In this document: positions 16,617 through 25,668 of the stretch, one piece after another
Layout of the letters: each line of letters starts with the position of its first letter
How positions within the stretch are numbered: the stretch's first letter is position 1
Source of the DNA: Sporosarcina luteola
Lineage (GTDB): Bacteria; Bacillota; Bacilli; Bacillales_A; Planococcaceae
NCBI RefSeq assembly: GCF_023715245.1
Contig: NZ_JAMBNV010000003.1
Coordinates: 181,396 to 245,395, forward strand
Direction of reading: 5' to 3'
Length of the DNA stretch: 64,000 nucleotides
Notes under the pieces: generated by a model
Told to the model about the DNA's origin: nothing
What the model saw: the letters and a program-made list of their open reading frames with translations, nothing else
The model's database searches: none
Program-made: the position numbers and the translations under genes

Positions 16617-17147
16617 ATGTCAATCGGAACTGAATATTTACGTGTTGTGCGGGAGCGGTTCGCGGTCATAAAGGGGCAAGGGGAAAAGACTTTCGCTCAA
16701 TTGGATGAAGGCGGCTTTCACTGGACGATGAACGACGCGTCAAACAGTATCGCGGTTCTTATCCAGCATATTAGCGGAAACATGGTGTCGAGGTGGACGG
16801 ATTTTCTTACGACGGACGGTGAAAAGCCGGACCGGAATCGGGATGGGGAATTCGAGGCGAAACAAATGTCCAAGGCGCAATTGCTGGATTGTTGGGAGCA
16901 CGGCTGGGGCGTATTTTTGAATACCTTAGAAAGCTTGGATGAGCAGGACTTGGAAAAGACCGTTCATATTCGGGGCGAAGCACATTCCGTTATCGACGCG
17001 ATCGAGCGGCAAATGGCACATTACGCTGCCCATATCGGACAAATCATGTTCATCGGAAAACAAGTCAAAGGGGAGCAATGGGGAAATTTAAGCATTGCTA
17101 AAGGGGAATCGGGCGCGTATTTGCAGCGGATGCTGAAAGGGGAATGA
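16617..17147 (+). CDS. DinB-like protein, DUF1572
   Basis: A 176-aa four-helix-bundle protein of the DinB/YfiT superfamily, DUF1572 subgroup. Seen are LRVVRERFAVIKGQGEKTFAQL, the first metal-type histidine in LIQHISGNMVSRW, and MAHYAAHIGQIMFIGK, which carries the HxxxH-type pair near the end. Members are often metal-binding and related to bacillithiol or thiol transferases, but no reaction is established here. ATG 16617 has AAAAGGGGGG six bases upstream and is preferred over an upstream in-frame ATG. A terminator follows. Confidence 0.85.
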   Translation: MSIGTEYLRVVRERFAVIKGQGEKTFAQLDEGGFHWTMNDASNSIAVLIQHISGNMVSRWTDFLTTDGEKPDRNRDGEFEAKQMSKAQLLDCWEHGWGVFLNTLESLDEQDLEKTVHIRGEAHSVIDAIERQMAHYAAHIGQIMFIGKQVKGEQWGNLSIAKGESGAYLQRMLKGE

Positions 17148-17163
17148 GGAATGATAACGGAAA

Positions 17164-17207
17164 AAGCCTGTGAGATGGTGTACTATAGCCGTTTCACAGG
17201 TTTTTTT
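17164..17207 (+). terminator. Terminator after the DUF1572 gene
   Basis: CCTGTGA (17167-17173) pairs with TCACAGG (17194-17200) followed by seven T. Tandem array A begins four bases later. Confidence 0.7.
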
Positions 17208-17210
17208 AAT

Positions 17211-17324
17211 TAAGGGCTCCTTTAATTGTGCAAGGGCTCGATTAATCCGTCAAGGGCTCAATTAATCACGCAAGGGCTCCATTATTCAATCAAGGGCTCC
17301 TTTATCCTATCCTAAGCTCAATCC
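17211..17324 (+). repeat. Tandem array A, 20-bp units, anchor CAAGGGCTC
   Basis: Units start at 17211, 17231, 17251, 17271, 17291 and a weak one at 17311, an exact 20-bp spacing. The anchor is (C/T)AAGGGCTC followed by an A/T-rich variable half (ATTAATC-like). It lies between a terminator and the Rieske oxidoreductase gene. Confidence 0.85.
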
Positions 17325-17426
17325 TTCCACGTTCATCCCCCGGTCGCTTTAAAAATCATCTCCATGTTTACATTCCGCCAGCCAATGGGAATCCTATCTA
17401 CAGTACAACCTACAGGAGGGCAAGAA

Positions 17427-19007
17427 ATGAATAGTCAAAGCAATGGAAAATTGCCGGAGCATCCGGAGCCGTTTTGGAGGACGAGTGTCGACTTTCCGAC
17501 CTTTCCGAGTTTGAAGGAAGATCTCGAAGTGGATGTAATTGTTGTTGGTGCGGGCATCACCGGGATTACATCCGCGTATTTATTGGCAAATGAAGGACTC
17601 AAGGTGGCCATTATTGAAGCTGATAAAGTGTTGAACGGGACGACGGGGCATACGACCGCGAAAATTACGGCGCAACACGATTTGATTTACGATGAGTTCA
17701 TTCAAAACATGGGGCGGAATACGGCAAGATTGTATTACGAAGCGAATATTGAGGCTCTTGATTTTATTAGGAAAACAGTGGAGGAGCATCAGATTGACTG
17801 TGATTTGACAAATGAAGATGCGTATATTTACTCCGTCTCTGAGAAGTACGCACGCAAAATCGAGAAGGAAGCGCAAGCCTATGAAAAGCTTCATATCGAT
17901 GGCGGCTTAGTCGATGGCATCCCTTTTGAAATTGACAACGTGCAAAATGTCCTTGTCATGAGAAATCAAGCACAGTTCCATGTAACCAAATATTTGGTTC
18001 ACTTGATTAATTTATTTCAGCAAAAGGGTGGGCAACTCTTTGAGGACACAGTAGCTGTCAATATTGAAACGGGCGAGCAGCCAGTCGTTCTGACTCGTGA
18101 CGACAATCGAATCAGCGCCAAGCATGTGCTGATTTGCACGCATTTCCCGTTTTACGAGGGGACAGGCCTTTATTCGACAAGGATGTATGCGGATCGGTCA
18201 TACGCTCTTGCGGTGAAAGCGAAAAAGGAATTCCCGGCGGGCATGTACATTAGTGCGGATGAACCGACTCGTTCGTTACGTTCTGTCAAGGACAACAATG
18301 GCGAGGAACTGGTTCTCATCATCGGAGAGAATCACAAAACCGGTCAAAGTGAAGTGGAGACGATGGAGCATTACAAGTCGCTCGAGCAATTCGGCGAAGA
18401 GGTTTTCGGCCTCGAGAAGATCGTTCAAAGATGGTCGGCGCAGGATCTGGTCACATTGGATAAACTGCCATACATCGGCGAATTAACTTCCGGAAATCCA
18501 AATATCCTCATTGCAACCGGCTTCCGGAAATGGGGAATGTCCAACGGAACGGCCGCTGCATTGCTGTTCCGCGATATGGTCACTGGAATAGAAAGCAGAT
18601 TTGAGGAATTGTATACTCCGTCTAGATTCTATGCACACCCAAGTTTGAAGAATTTCCTTGTCCAAAACGCGAATGTAGTCGGCCAATTGATTAAAGGGAA
18701 GCTTGGTTCACCGAAAAGAAGCCCCGATGATTTAGCCAAAGGGGAGGGCGCGGCCGTGACAATTGACGGTCATCGGAAAGGCGCTTACCGAGATGACGAA
18801 GGAAAAATCTATATTGTCGATACGACGTGTACCCATATGGGATGCGAAGTTTCATGGAATAGCGGCGACCGGACGTGGGACTGCCCATGCCATGGATCCA
18901 GGTTTAAACCGACGGGCGAAGTGGTTGAAGGTCCTGCAGAAAAACCGCTGCAGACGTATGATTATACGATCATGGATAATTTGACTTCTGAGGACTCTGG
19001 ATATTGA
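17427..19007 (+). CDS. yhfW: FAD-dependent oxidoreductase with C-terminal Rieske domain (YhfW-like)
   Basis: A 526-aa protein that joins a D-amino-acid-oxidase-type FAD domain to a Rieske [2Fe-2S] domain. The FAD motif is VVGAGITGITSAYLLA near residue 40. The Rieske ligands are CTHMGC and CPCHGSRF at about residues 472-498. The whole layout matches B. subtilis YhfW. ATG 17427 is used because AGGAGGG lies six bases upstream; the reading frame is open upstream but lacks such a site. The electron donor and substrate are unknown. A clear terminator and then array B follow. Confidence 0.88.
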   Translation: MNSQSNGKLPEHPEPFWRTSVDFPTFPSLKEDLEVDVIVVGAGITGITSAYLLANEGLKVAIIEADKVLNGTTGHTTAKITAQHDLIYDEFIQNMGRNTARLYYEANIEALDFIRKTVEEHQIDCDLTNEDAYIYSVSEKYARKIEKEAQAYEKLHIDGGLVDGIPFEIDNVQNVLVMRNQAQFHVTKYLVHLINLFQQKGGQLFEDTVAVNIETGEQPVVLTRDDNRISAKHVLICTHFPFYEGTGLYSTRMYADRSYALAVKAKKEFPAGMYISADEPTRSLRSVKDNNGEELVLIIGENHKTGQSEVETMEHYKSLEQFGEEVFGLEKIVQRWSAQDLVTLDKLPYIGELTSGNPNILIATGFRKWGMSNGTAAALLFRDMVTGIESRFEELYTPSRFYAHPSLKNFLVQNANVVGQLIKGKLGSPKRSPDDLAKGEGAAVTIDGHRKGAYRDDEGKIYIVDTTCTHMGCEVSWNSGDRTWDCPCHGSRFKPTGEVVEGPAEKPLQTYDYTIMDNLTSEDSGY

Positions 19008-19017
19008 ATTAAAACGC

Positions 19018-19048
19018 CCCATCTGGCAACATGCCGGATGGGTTTTTT
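19018..19048 (+). terminator. Terminator after yhfW
   Basis: CCCATCTGG pairs with CCGGATGGG and is followed by six T. Confidence 0.85.
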
Positions 19049-19052
19049 CATC

Positions 19053-19262
19053 GAGGGTCCATTCTTTTCGTTTCAAAGTCCATTCTTTCGCGCGAGGGTC
19101 CATTCTTTTCGTTTCAAGGTCCATTCTTTCGCGCGAGGGTCCATTCTTTTTGTTTCAAGGTCCATTCTTTCGCGCAAGGGTCCATTCTTTTCATTTCAAG
19201 GTCCATTCTTTCGCGCGAGGGTCCATTCTTCGCCTTCTAAGGTCTATTCATTTTCGCGAAAG
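19053..19262 (+). repeat. Tandem array B, alternating 21/20-bp units, anchor GGTCCATTCTT
   Basis: GTCCATTC occurs at 19057, 19078, 19098, 19119, 19139, 19160, 19180, 19201 and 19221, with a variant GTCTATTC at 19242. The spacing alternates 21, 20, 21, 20, because two unit types (tail TTCGTTTCAA and tail TCGCGCGAG) alternate as a 41-bp higher-order repeat. It lies between the yhfW terminator and the 3' end of the opposing gene. Confidence 0.9.
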
Positions 19263-19267
19263 TGTTT

Positions 19268-20242
19268 CTACGAATCCCTCCGATACACACAAGGCGTAAA
19301 CCGTTTCCACTCTTCCTCCAATTCCGCCCAGTCAACAATCTTCCACGGATTGAAATACGTCTGTCCATTTTTATTGAAAAACAATTGTCCGTCAATGCAA
19401 TAGGCTGCATGTTGAACATTATCATTCTCATCAATCCAGACGACAGCATCTCCTGCATTAAAGCGGTCTTCGACTTTCTTGAATGAGGCTAGGGTCAATT
19501 TCCTCATAAAAGTATCGCCATGAATCCATTCGTGAATTATCCATTCGTCCAAACTAGGCTCGGAGCTGATGGCGAACAGGGTGGCGGCCAGGCAATTGGC
19601 ACCTGGCTCTGTGGAAAATGTATTTGCATATTTGCTCAAATGAGTAGGCGTGGAATCAGGTGGTTGCAGGGAAGTCCATTCATCGTATTGCTGTGCGGTC
19701 TTGCGGGTGATTTCTTCTTTGATGGAAGTGGGCAATTTCATCCACATTGCCCTTTGCAAAACACCGAGTCTCTCTCCGTTCATTTCCAAAATGTAGTCCT
19801 GCGGAAATGAATCAAGCTCAGGCAACAACGAAAGCGGACCGACTAGACCTCTTCCTAGCTCATATTGCAACGCAAACAGCGCATTTCTCGTTTCGTCGGA
19901 AAGTGAGGTGATCCACTCAGGCTGCGCAACGATTACAAGCTCGGCATCTCTTGAAATCATCCAGTACATATAGCTATTCACCATTTGAATGCCGTTGTAG
20001 GAGGAATGCTTGAAGAATTCCTCTCTAGGGAAAACCAAAGTTCCTACTACATCTTTCTGGAATAAAGATAAATCGCTCTCCCTAAGGAAAAACAAATCCT
20101 TTTCAGGTACATATTTTTCAATCCAGTGATCTAGCTGTTGTTGTGTGGGCTGTATTTTGATAACCACTTGATGCAGCTCCTTTTCGAATTTTCCAATACC
20201 TTCTAACTGTATACCGGATTGGGAGGATGAACAAGGATTCAT
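19268..20242 (-). CDS. Uncharacterised protein, possible papain/NlpC-like fold
   Basis: A soluble protein of up to 324 aa. I do not recognise the family. The C-terminal third has GANCLAATLFAIS, then GDAVVWIDENDNVQHAAYCI and LFFNKNGQTYFNPW; a cysteine followed by a later QHAAY histidine in a GDAVVW strand resembles NlpC/P60-like hydrolases, but this is only a suggestion. The start is doubtful: ATG at 20242 has no ribosome-binding site, whereas a GTG at 20167 has AAAGGAG nine bases upstream and would give 299 aa. Its 3' end abuts array B. Confidence 0.75.
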   Translation of the reverse strand: MNPCSSSQSGIQLEGIGKFEKELHQVVIKIQPTQQQLDHWIEKYVPEKDLFFLRESDLSLFQKDVVGTLVFPREEFFKHSSYNGIQMVNSYMYWMISRDAELVIVAQPEWITSLSDETRNALFALQYELGRGLVGPLSLLPELDSFPQDYILEMNGERLGVLQRAMWMKLPTSIKEEITRKTAQQYDEWTSLQPPDSTPTHLSKYANTFSTEPGANCLAATLFAISSEPSLDEWIIHEWIHGDTFMRKLTLASFKKVEDRFNAGDAVVWIDENDNVQHAAYCIDGQLFFNKNGQTYFNPWKIVDWAELEEEWKRFTPCVYRRDS

Positions 20243-20307
20243 TTAATCAAGAGGATTTACTGCCCAACAAATCGAATATATAAAGTAGAAATAGTGGAGG
20301 TGGGAAG

Positions 20308-20733
20308 ATGAATACAGACATAACAACAAAAATGAAAATTGATAAACCGGCAAGTGAAGTGTTCGAGGCGATTGTCGACCCTGAGAAAATGGGCGGCTAT
20401 TGGTTTTCTTCCGGTACTAGCAGAGTCGAACAAGGGAAGATAATTACTTGGAGGTACGAGGAATATGGTGCCGAAGGGGATATCGAGGTATTAAAAGTTG
20501 AAGAGAACAAAGAAATTGTTTTCACATGGGGAGAAACGACGGTCACGATGACATTCCACGAGACGGATGGAAGTACGGTCATGGAAGTAACCGAATCGGG
20601 TTTTAACGCGGACGATCCTGAAATCGTCAATAAAATGATGGATCAAAAAGAAGGATGGGTGTACATGCTCACTTGCATGAAGGGGTACTTGGAAAATGGT
20701 ATAACGACATTGCGGGCTTCGTTAGTAAAATGA
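20308..20733 (+). CDS. SRPBCC/AHSA1-type protein
   Basis: A 141-aa protein of the START-like SRPBCC superfamily, AHSA1 subgroup. The opening KIDKPASEVFEAIVDPEKMGGYWF, the strand block IVFTWGETTVTMTF and the last helix GWVYMLTCMKGYLENG are typical. Members bind small hydrophobic ligands or act beside ArsR-type regulators; the role here is unknown. The start has GGAGGTGGG upstream. It is divergent from the uncharacterised gene before it and ends with a terminator before arrays C and D. Confidence 0.85.
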   Translation: MNTDITTKMKIDKPASEVFEAIVDPEKMGGYWFSSGTSRVEQGKIITWRYEEYGAEGDIEVLKVEENKEIVFTWGETTVTMTFHETDGSTVMEVTESGFNADDPEIVNKMMDQKEGWVYMLTCMKGYLENGITTLRASLVK

Positions 20734-20798
20734 TTGCGCAAATCGGCAGCGAAGTGTTTTCGTATGCAAGCGGGAGTATGTGAGATAAGTGATAAGTG

Positions 20799-20831
20799 CC
20801 AGATGCGGATACTTCCTCATCTGGTTTTGTT
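20799..20831 (+). terminator. Terminator after the SRPBCC gene
   Basis: CCAGATG pairs with CATCTGG followed by TTTTG. Confidence 0.7.
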
Positions 20832-20865
20832 ATTTCCGCCATCGATAGCTCATGAATTATAGTCA

Positions 20866-20992
20866 TTCGGTGATAAATTCATCGGAATCGGTGGTAAAGT
20901 CCGTCAAACTGGTGGTAAACCGTTGAGAATCGGTGGTAACGTCCATCAAATCGGTGGTAAACCGCCTCGAATCGGTGGTATCGAGTTGCAGT
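20866..20992 (+). repeat. Tandem array C, 21-bp units, anchor TCGGTGGTAA
   Basis: GGTGGT starts at 20890, 20911, 20932, 20953 and 20974, with a variant GGTGAT at 20869, all exactly 21 bp apart. Each anchor is followed by a variable half of about ten bases. It lies after the terminator of the SRPBCC gene. Confidence 0.88.
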
Positions 20993-21051
20993 GCCATTTA
21001 CACGAACGTGCACAGCTGAATTAAAGTGGATTTCCTACAAACTTATAAGCG

Positions 21052-21199
21052 TTATGCGTGATTGTTGGAGTTTATGCGCGTCTGTGGTGATTTATGCGTG
21101 GATTTGCGGCTTTATGCGCGGATTTCGAGTTTTATGGACTTCTCCAGCGTTTTATGCGTGAATAATAGAATTTATGCGTTTTTGGCGATCTCTGCGCCG
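21052..21199 (+). repeat. Tandem array D, 20-bp units, anchor TTTATGCG
   Basis: TTATGCG or a one- or two-base variant starts at 21052, 21072, 21092, 21112, 21132, 21152 and 21172, exactly 20 bp apart, with a decayed unit near 21191. The rest of each unit is variable. The same anchor recurs in arrays E and G. It lies about 95 bp upstream of the serine hydrolase gene. Confidence 0.88.
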
Positions 21200-21290
21200 C
21201 TTAGGATGGGCAGCGACGATGATAAAAGAGGGAAAACACGCGACGTGGCGAATAACCTTAAGTATGAAGTAGTATTTAGGGGGAATTTAC

Positions 21291-22697
21291 ATGGGAGAGA
21301 CAGCAGCGGTGAAACCGTTTCATGAGTATGCGCGGGATTATGTCGAGAAGCAGTTGATTCCGGGGGCGATAATCGGCATTGATTCAGACGGCGAGAGGAT
21401 GTACGAGCTGGAATTCGGCTATCGGAATGTATCGCAAAAGCTGCCGGTGACGGGAGATACGGTATTCGGGATTGCTTCGATGACGAAGTCGTTTACGAGT
21501 GCGGGCATTATGAAGCTGCAGGAGCTAGGGAAGTTGTCGGTGCATGATCGGATTGTTGAGTACCTTCCGGAGTTGAAGAAGACGGGAACACAAGTGGAGC
21601 GGATCACGCTCCATCATCTGATGACGCATACGGCGGGCTATCCGCCGCTTGCGACGCATGTGTATGCGCGGAAGAACAGCATCGAGCAGGATCCTTCCGC
21701 AAAAGATTATGGATTGGACCTATTGAGCAATCCGGGACCGCATATTGAGACGTATGATGAAATGCTTGCATTCATGGCGACGGACGACTTTGAATGGCTC
21801 GGAGAACCGGGTCAGTTTTACAGTTATTCGAATGATTCGTATGGGCTGCTTGGTGTCGTCATTAGCAGGGTGAGCGGACAGCGTTATGAGGAATTCATCG
21901 AAGAGAACGTTTTGAAGCCAGCGGGAATGAAGAACAGTTTCTACTCGCTTGACCGGTTGGACGAAATCGAAAACGTAACAACGCTCTACATGAAGGCGAA
22001 AGACGGCTCTCACGTGTATGAGGCGCCTCTTTGGTGGGATGCACCATCAATGCGATCGGTCGGTTATTTGAAGTCGACAGCAAATGACATCCTCCGCTAT
22101 TTGGAGATGTATTGGAATGAAGGCGTCGTTGGTGGGACGCGGATCTTATCGAAAGAAAGCGTCGAGCAGATGATTCATCCGCATGTCGAATATGAGCCAG
22201 GGAGATGCTACGGGTATGGGTTGCGGATTGTCCCCGATTATTTCGGCTCTACATTGATCAGCCATGGCGGCGGATTGAAAGGCGTTTCTTCTTATATGTG
22301 TGCAATCGTTGAAAAGAAGAAGGCGGGCGTAATTCTGACAAACGTTTCAGACGTGGATGCAGGCGGCCTATTGATGAGCACGATGAATGTCACGGAAGGC
22401 CGGAAGCTGGATGCTTCCCCTTCAATGCATGAAGTCCGGGAAATCGATGCGGGGGAACTGCGGAAATTCGTAGGCACATTCACCTCGAGCGAAGGAATGA
22501 ATGTGAAGGTGACTCTGAAGGACAACCAACTAAGTATTGAATCGAATGAAGTGTGCCGGAAGTTGAAATGCATTGGGAAAAACTTTTTTATTGATGAAGA
22601 TGAGAAAGAAGGCATTCTGCAGTTCATTGAAAACAAAGACGGAGAAATTGAGCGGATCGTCTATGGCGGTAGGCATATATTGAAGGAAAACGTTTAA
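21291..22697 (+). CDS. Serine hydrolase, beta-lactamase class C/penicillin-binding type
   Basis: A 468-aa protein of the class C beta-lactamase-like serine hydrolase family. The nucleophile motif SMTK (SxxK) is near residue 63, YSN (YxN) near residue 179, and a late HGG serves as the third motif in SHGGGLKG. No signal peptide is seen, which argues for a cytoplasmic esterase or peptidase rather than a resistance enzyme. A C-terminal beta domain follows the catalytic part from about residue 385. The ATG has GGGGGAA upstream. The substrate is unknown. Confidence 0.88.
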   Translation: MGETAAVKPFHEYARDYVEKQLIPGAIIGIDSDGERMYELEFGYRNVSQKLPVTGDTVFGIASMTKSFTSAGIMKLQELGKLSVHDRIVEYLPELKKTGTQVERITLHHLMTHTAGYPPLATHVYARKNSIEQDPSAKDYGLDLLSNPGPHIETYDEMLAFMATDDFEWLGEPGQFYSYSNDSYGLLGVVISRVSGQRYEEFIEENVLKPAGMKNSFYSLDRLDEIENVTTLYMKAKDGSHVYEAPLWWDAPSMRSVGYLKSTANDILRYLEMYWNEGVVGGTRILSKESVEQMIHPHVEYEPGRCYGYGLRIVPDYFGSTLISHGGGLKGVSSYMCAIVEKKKAGVILTNVSDVDAGGLLMSTMNVTEGRKLDASPSMHEVREIDAGELRKFVGTFTSSEGMNVKVTLKDNQLSIESNEVCRKLKCIGKNFFIDEDEKEGILQFIENKDGEIERIVYGGRHILKENV

Positions 22698-22705
22698 CTT
22701 GTAGC

Positions 22706-22738
22706 AAGTCTTTCACAATCATGTGGGAGGCTTTTTTT
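22706..22738 (+). terminator. Terminator after the serine hydrolase gene
   Basis: AAGTCTTTCACA pairs with TGTGGGAGGCTT (three G-U pairs), then a T run. Confidence 0.7.
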
Positions 22739-22838
22739 ATTCCATGAAGCGAAAAGAAGCCTTCTAGGGGAATGTCATGGGCAAGGATGGTTTGCATACA
22801 TAGAATAACAGCATCAGGGATTTTGGAGGTGTTGAAGA

Positions 22839-22955
22839 ATGTCGAATGAAGTCGGTGGCAATGTTGGGTATGGGAACGGATTTACGTTGATCGTCGTATT
22901 GTTTATTCTACTAATTATTGTCGGAGCAGCATACCTAGGTGAAGGATACTGTTAA
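22839..22955 (+). CDS. YjcZ-family sporulation peptide
   Basis: A 38-aa peptide with a short Gly/Asn-rich head (GYGNGF) and one membrane segment [18 protein letters not shown], the hallmark of the YjcZ/YczN-type sporulation proteins of Bacillales. GGAGGTG lies eight bases before the ATG, and a strong terminator follows. It probably sits in a spore or forespore membrane; a molecular role is not known. It stands alone between two larger genes. Confidence 0.88.
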   Translation: MSNEVGGNVGYGNGFTLIVVLFILLIIVGAAYLGEGYC

Positions 22956-23008
22956 GAAAAAATTATTAGTAAATAAATTAACGGAAAATGCATGAAAATC
23001 AAAAAGTG

Positions 23009-23041
23009 GAGAGGGGCGCAACCGCGTCCTCTCTATTTTTT
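23009..23041 (+). terminator. Terminator after the YjcZ gene
   Basis: GAGAGGGGCGC pairs with GCGTCCTCTC across a short loop, followed by a run of T. Confidence 0.8.
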
Positions 23042-23284
23042 TATGTGCTAATTTTGTCAATCCTAATTCAGGGAAATCTATGTTATTATAGGCAAGTTGG
23101 GAAAAAACATATAACATTTTCATTCTTATCCGACTAATTTGGCGCTTATGACGATTATTATTTTTTTGTATATAAACACTGGGATTGTCGAATAACTAAA
23201 GTGATTCCCGACTTGGGAAGATATAAGAAAATGGCATTGTTTGCTCCACACATAGTTTATGCATCCAGAGAGGGGGAAACCGCT

Positions 23285-24466
23285 TTGAAATTCCTTATCT
23301 TCATTGCGGCATTACTTGTTATCTTTATCCTTGCGTTCATCGTAAGCAATGGTAAAAGGAAGATTAAATATAAATCGATTGTCACGATGATCGGTTTGCA
23401 GCTCGTATTGGCGTTCGCTTTATTGAACACCGAAGTTGGCCTCATCCTGATTAGGGGAGTGGCGAATGCTTTCGATAAGCTTTTAGAATATGCTGCAGAA
23501 GGGATCAACTTTGTTTTCGGCGGGCTTGCCAACGAAGGCTCTTTTCCTTTCTTCTTGAATGTTTTATTGCCGATCGTTTTTGTTTCCGTACTTATCGGGA
23601 TTGCCCAGTATATTCGGCTGCTTCCTATCATTATCCGTTTTCTCGGATTAGTATTGAGCAAGGTCAATGGCCTTGGGAAATTGGAGTCGTTTAATGCGGT
23701 CGCTTCTGCGATTTTTGGACAATCTGAGGTGTTCATCTCCATTAAAAAACAGCTGCCGCATATTCCGAAGCATCGGATGTATACGTTGTGTACGTCAGCT
23801 ATGTCAACGGTTTCCGCTTCAATCCTAGGGGCATATATGACGATGATTGAACCGAAGTATGTCATTACGGCACTCGTCTTGAATCTGTTCGGTGGATTCA
23901 TCATCGCCAATATTATCAATCCTTACGAAGTGTCGGAGGATGAGGATATCATTGAAATTAAGGATGAGAGAAAACAGTCCTTCTTCGAAATGTTAGGCGA
24001 ATATATTATGGATGGCTTTAAAGTGGCGGTCATCGTCGGTGCGATGTTGATCGGTTTTGTCGCATTGATTGGCATGATTAACAGTGTTTTTGAGGCGGCA
24101 GTCGGCGTCAGCTTCCAGACCGCGTTAGGATATGTATTTGCACCATTTGCATTCATCGTCGGCATTCCGGCATCTGAAGTGGTACAAGCCGGCACGATCA
24201 TGGCGACGAAATTGCTGACGAACGAGTTCGTGGCAATGATGGACTTGGCTAAAATTACATCATCTCTGTCGGACAAGTCGGTCGGCATTATTTCCGTCTT
24301 CCTCGTATCATTCGCGAACTTCTCTTCAATCGGAATCATTTCCGGAGCTGTGAAAGGTTTGAATGAAGAGCAAGGGAATACGGTCGCTAAATTCGGTTTG
24401 AAATTACTCTATGGGGCGACGTTGGTCAGTTTATTGACGGCGGCGGTCACTGGAATTATGTTGTAA
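23285..24466 (+). CDS. nupC: Nucleoside transporter NupC
   Basis: A 393-aa concentrative nucleoside transporter (CNT family), the same length as B. subtilis NupC, which takes up pyrimidine nucleosides with protons. Signatures are LLEYAAEGINFVFGGL, ESFNAVASAIFGQSEVFIS, LCTSAMSTVSASILGAYM and FANFSSIGIISGAVKGL. The TTG start at 23285 gives the expected N-terminus MKFLIFI and has GAGGGGGAA about seven bases upstream; an earlier in-frame ATG at 23201 would add 28 non-homologous residues. A TGTCGAATAA word lies at 23186. A terminator follows. Confidence 0.93.
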   Translation: MKFLIFIAALLVIFILAFIVSNGKRKIKYKSIVTMIGLQLVLAFALLNTEVGLILIRGVANAFDKLLEYAAEGINFVFGGLANEGSFPFFLNVLLPIVFVSVLIGIAQYIRLLPIIIRFLGLVLSKVNGLGKLESFNAVASAIFGQSEVFISIKKQLPHIPKHRMYTLCTSAMSTVSASILGAYMTMIEPKYVITALVLNLFGGFIIANIINPYEVSEDEDIIEIKDERKQSFFEMLGEYIMDGFKVAVIVGAMLIGFVALIGMINSVFEAAVGVSFQTALGYVFAPFAFIVGIPASEVVQAGTIMATKLLTNEFVAMMDLAKITSSLSDKSVGIISVFLVSFANFSSIGIISGAVKGLNEEQGNTVAKFGLKLLYGATLVSLLTAAVTGIML

Positions 24467-24468
24467 GG

Positions 24469-24496
24469 GAGTCCCTAGTCAGGGGCTCTTTTTTTG
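24469..24496 (+). terminator. Terminator after nupC
   Basis: GAGTCCCT pairs with AGGGGCTC (one G-U pair), then seven or more T. Confidence 0.8.
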
Positions 24497-24588
24497 TGCC
24501 TCAATCCCCTTCAATGGAAGTAGGAGTGCCGAACGGGTATCATGGAATGGAAGAATAATACCTATTCACTACAATTGGAGTGAGGCAA

Positions 24589-25605
24589 TTGATAACTAAT
24601 AGAGCGAAGAAATTCAACGGCATCCCGCTGTCGATTCTTGATCTTGCGATGATCAACGAAGGGAGCGATGCCGGACAATCGTTTAAAAACAGTGTCGATC
24701 TTGCGCAACATGCCGAAAACTGGGGCTATAACCGATTCTGGCTTGCTGAACATCATAATATGTCCGGAGTCGCAAGTTCGGCGACGTCTGTCATCATCGG
24801 TCACGTGGCAGGTGCGACGGAAACGATCCGTGTCGGAGCGGGAGGCGTCATGCTGCCGAACCATGCACCGCTCGTCATCGCAGAGCAGTTCGGCACGCTT
24901 GATGCATTATATCCGGGCAGGATCGATCTAGGCTTAGGACGCGCTCCCGGCAGCGACCAGGCAACGGCTTATGCGCTGCGACGGACGTTGCAGAGCAGCG
25001 GCAACGATTTCCCTGACCAGCTGGACGAATTGCGCGCATATTTCAAGCATGACCCTACCGCCCGCGTCCGCGCGATTCCAGGGGAAGGGCAGGATATTCC
25101 GATCTGGCTTCTCGGATCGAGTGATTTCAGTGCGCGGCTAGCTGCGGAATTAGGTCTTCCTTTTTCATTCGCAAGTCATTTTGCACCGACCTATATGATG
25201 CATGCGCTAAATCTTTACCACCGTAATTTTAAGCCATCGAAGGATCTTCAAAAACCGTACGCAATGCTTGGAATTAACATCATTGCCGCGGATACAGATG
25301 AAAAGGCGCAATGGCTAGCAACTTCGCACCAACAAATGTTCCTCAATATCCGGAAAGGGATCACGACGGAATTCAAGCCGCCGCTCGATGATGTTGACGC
25401 TGTCTGGAACGAGTTGGAAAAAGCCGCCGTCGCCGAATTATTGGATTGGCCATCAACGATTGTCGGCAGCCCTGAAACGGTCAAGCGGAAATTGGAAGCG
25501 TTCATGGAAATGACGAAAGCTGACGAATGTATTATCAGCTCAGGGATCTTCAACCACGGGGACCGCCTCCGCTCGTATGAGATTGTCGCTGAAATGATGG
25601 CATGA
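24589..25605 (+). CDS. LLM-class flavin-dependent monooxygenase
   Basis: A 338-aa bacterial-luciferase-like (LLM) oxidoreductase using reduced flavin and oxygen. Family blocks are [50 protein letters not shown] and the late [15 protein letters not shown]. It resembles the YwcH/YvbT group, whose substrates are unknown. A TTG start at 24589 is favoured because GGAGTGAGG then acts as the ribosome-binding site; a GTG at 24580 overlaps that site. It is convergent with the symporter gene and shares its terminator. Confidence 0.85.
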   Translation: MITNRAKKFNGIPLSILDLAMINEGSDAGQSFKNSVDLAQHAENWGYNRFWLAEHHNMSGVASSATSVIIGHVAGATETIRVGAGGVMLPNHAPLVIAEQFGTLDALYPGRIDLGLGRAPGSDQATAYALRRTLQSSGNDFPDQLDELRAYFKHDPTARVRAIPGEGQDIPIWLLGSSDFSARLAAELGLPFSFASHFAPTYMMHALNLYHRNFKPSKDLQKPYAMLGINIIAADTDEKAQWLATSHQQMFLNIRKGITTEFKPPLDDVDAVWNELEKAAVAELLDWPSTIVGSPETVKRKLEAFMEMTKADECIISSGIFNHGDRLRSYEIVAEMMA

Positions 25606-25628
25606 CTACCTTGCTTTATGAATAAAAT

Positions 25629-25668
25629 AGCCAAGTATCGGACGGATAACCCGATGCTTGGCTTTTTC
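25629..25668. terminator. Bidirectional terminator
   Basis: AGCCAAGTATCGG pairs with CCGATGCTTGGCT (one G-U pair), flanked by A and T runs. It serves the LLM gene and the opposing symporter gene. Confidence 0.85.

Noticed and set aside
20866..21199. Iteron-type replication origin in arrays C and D
   Set aside because: No replication initiator gene or DnaA boxes nearby, and similar arrays occur at many other places.
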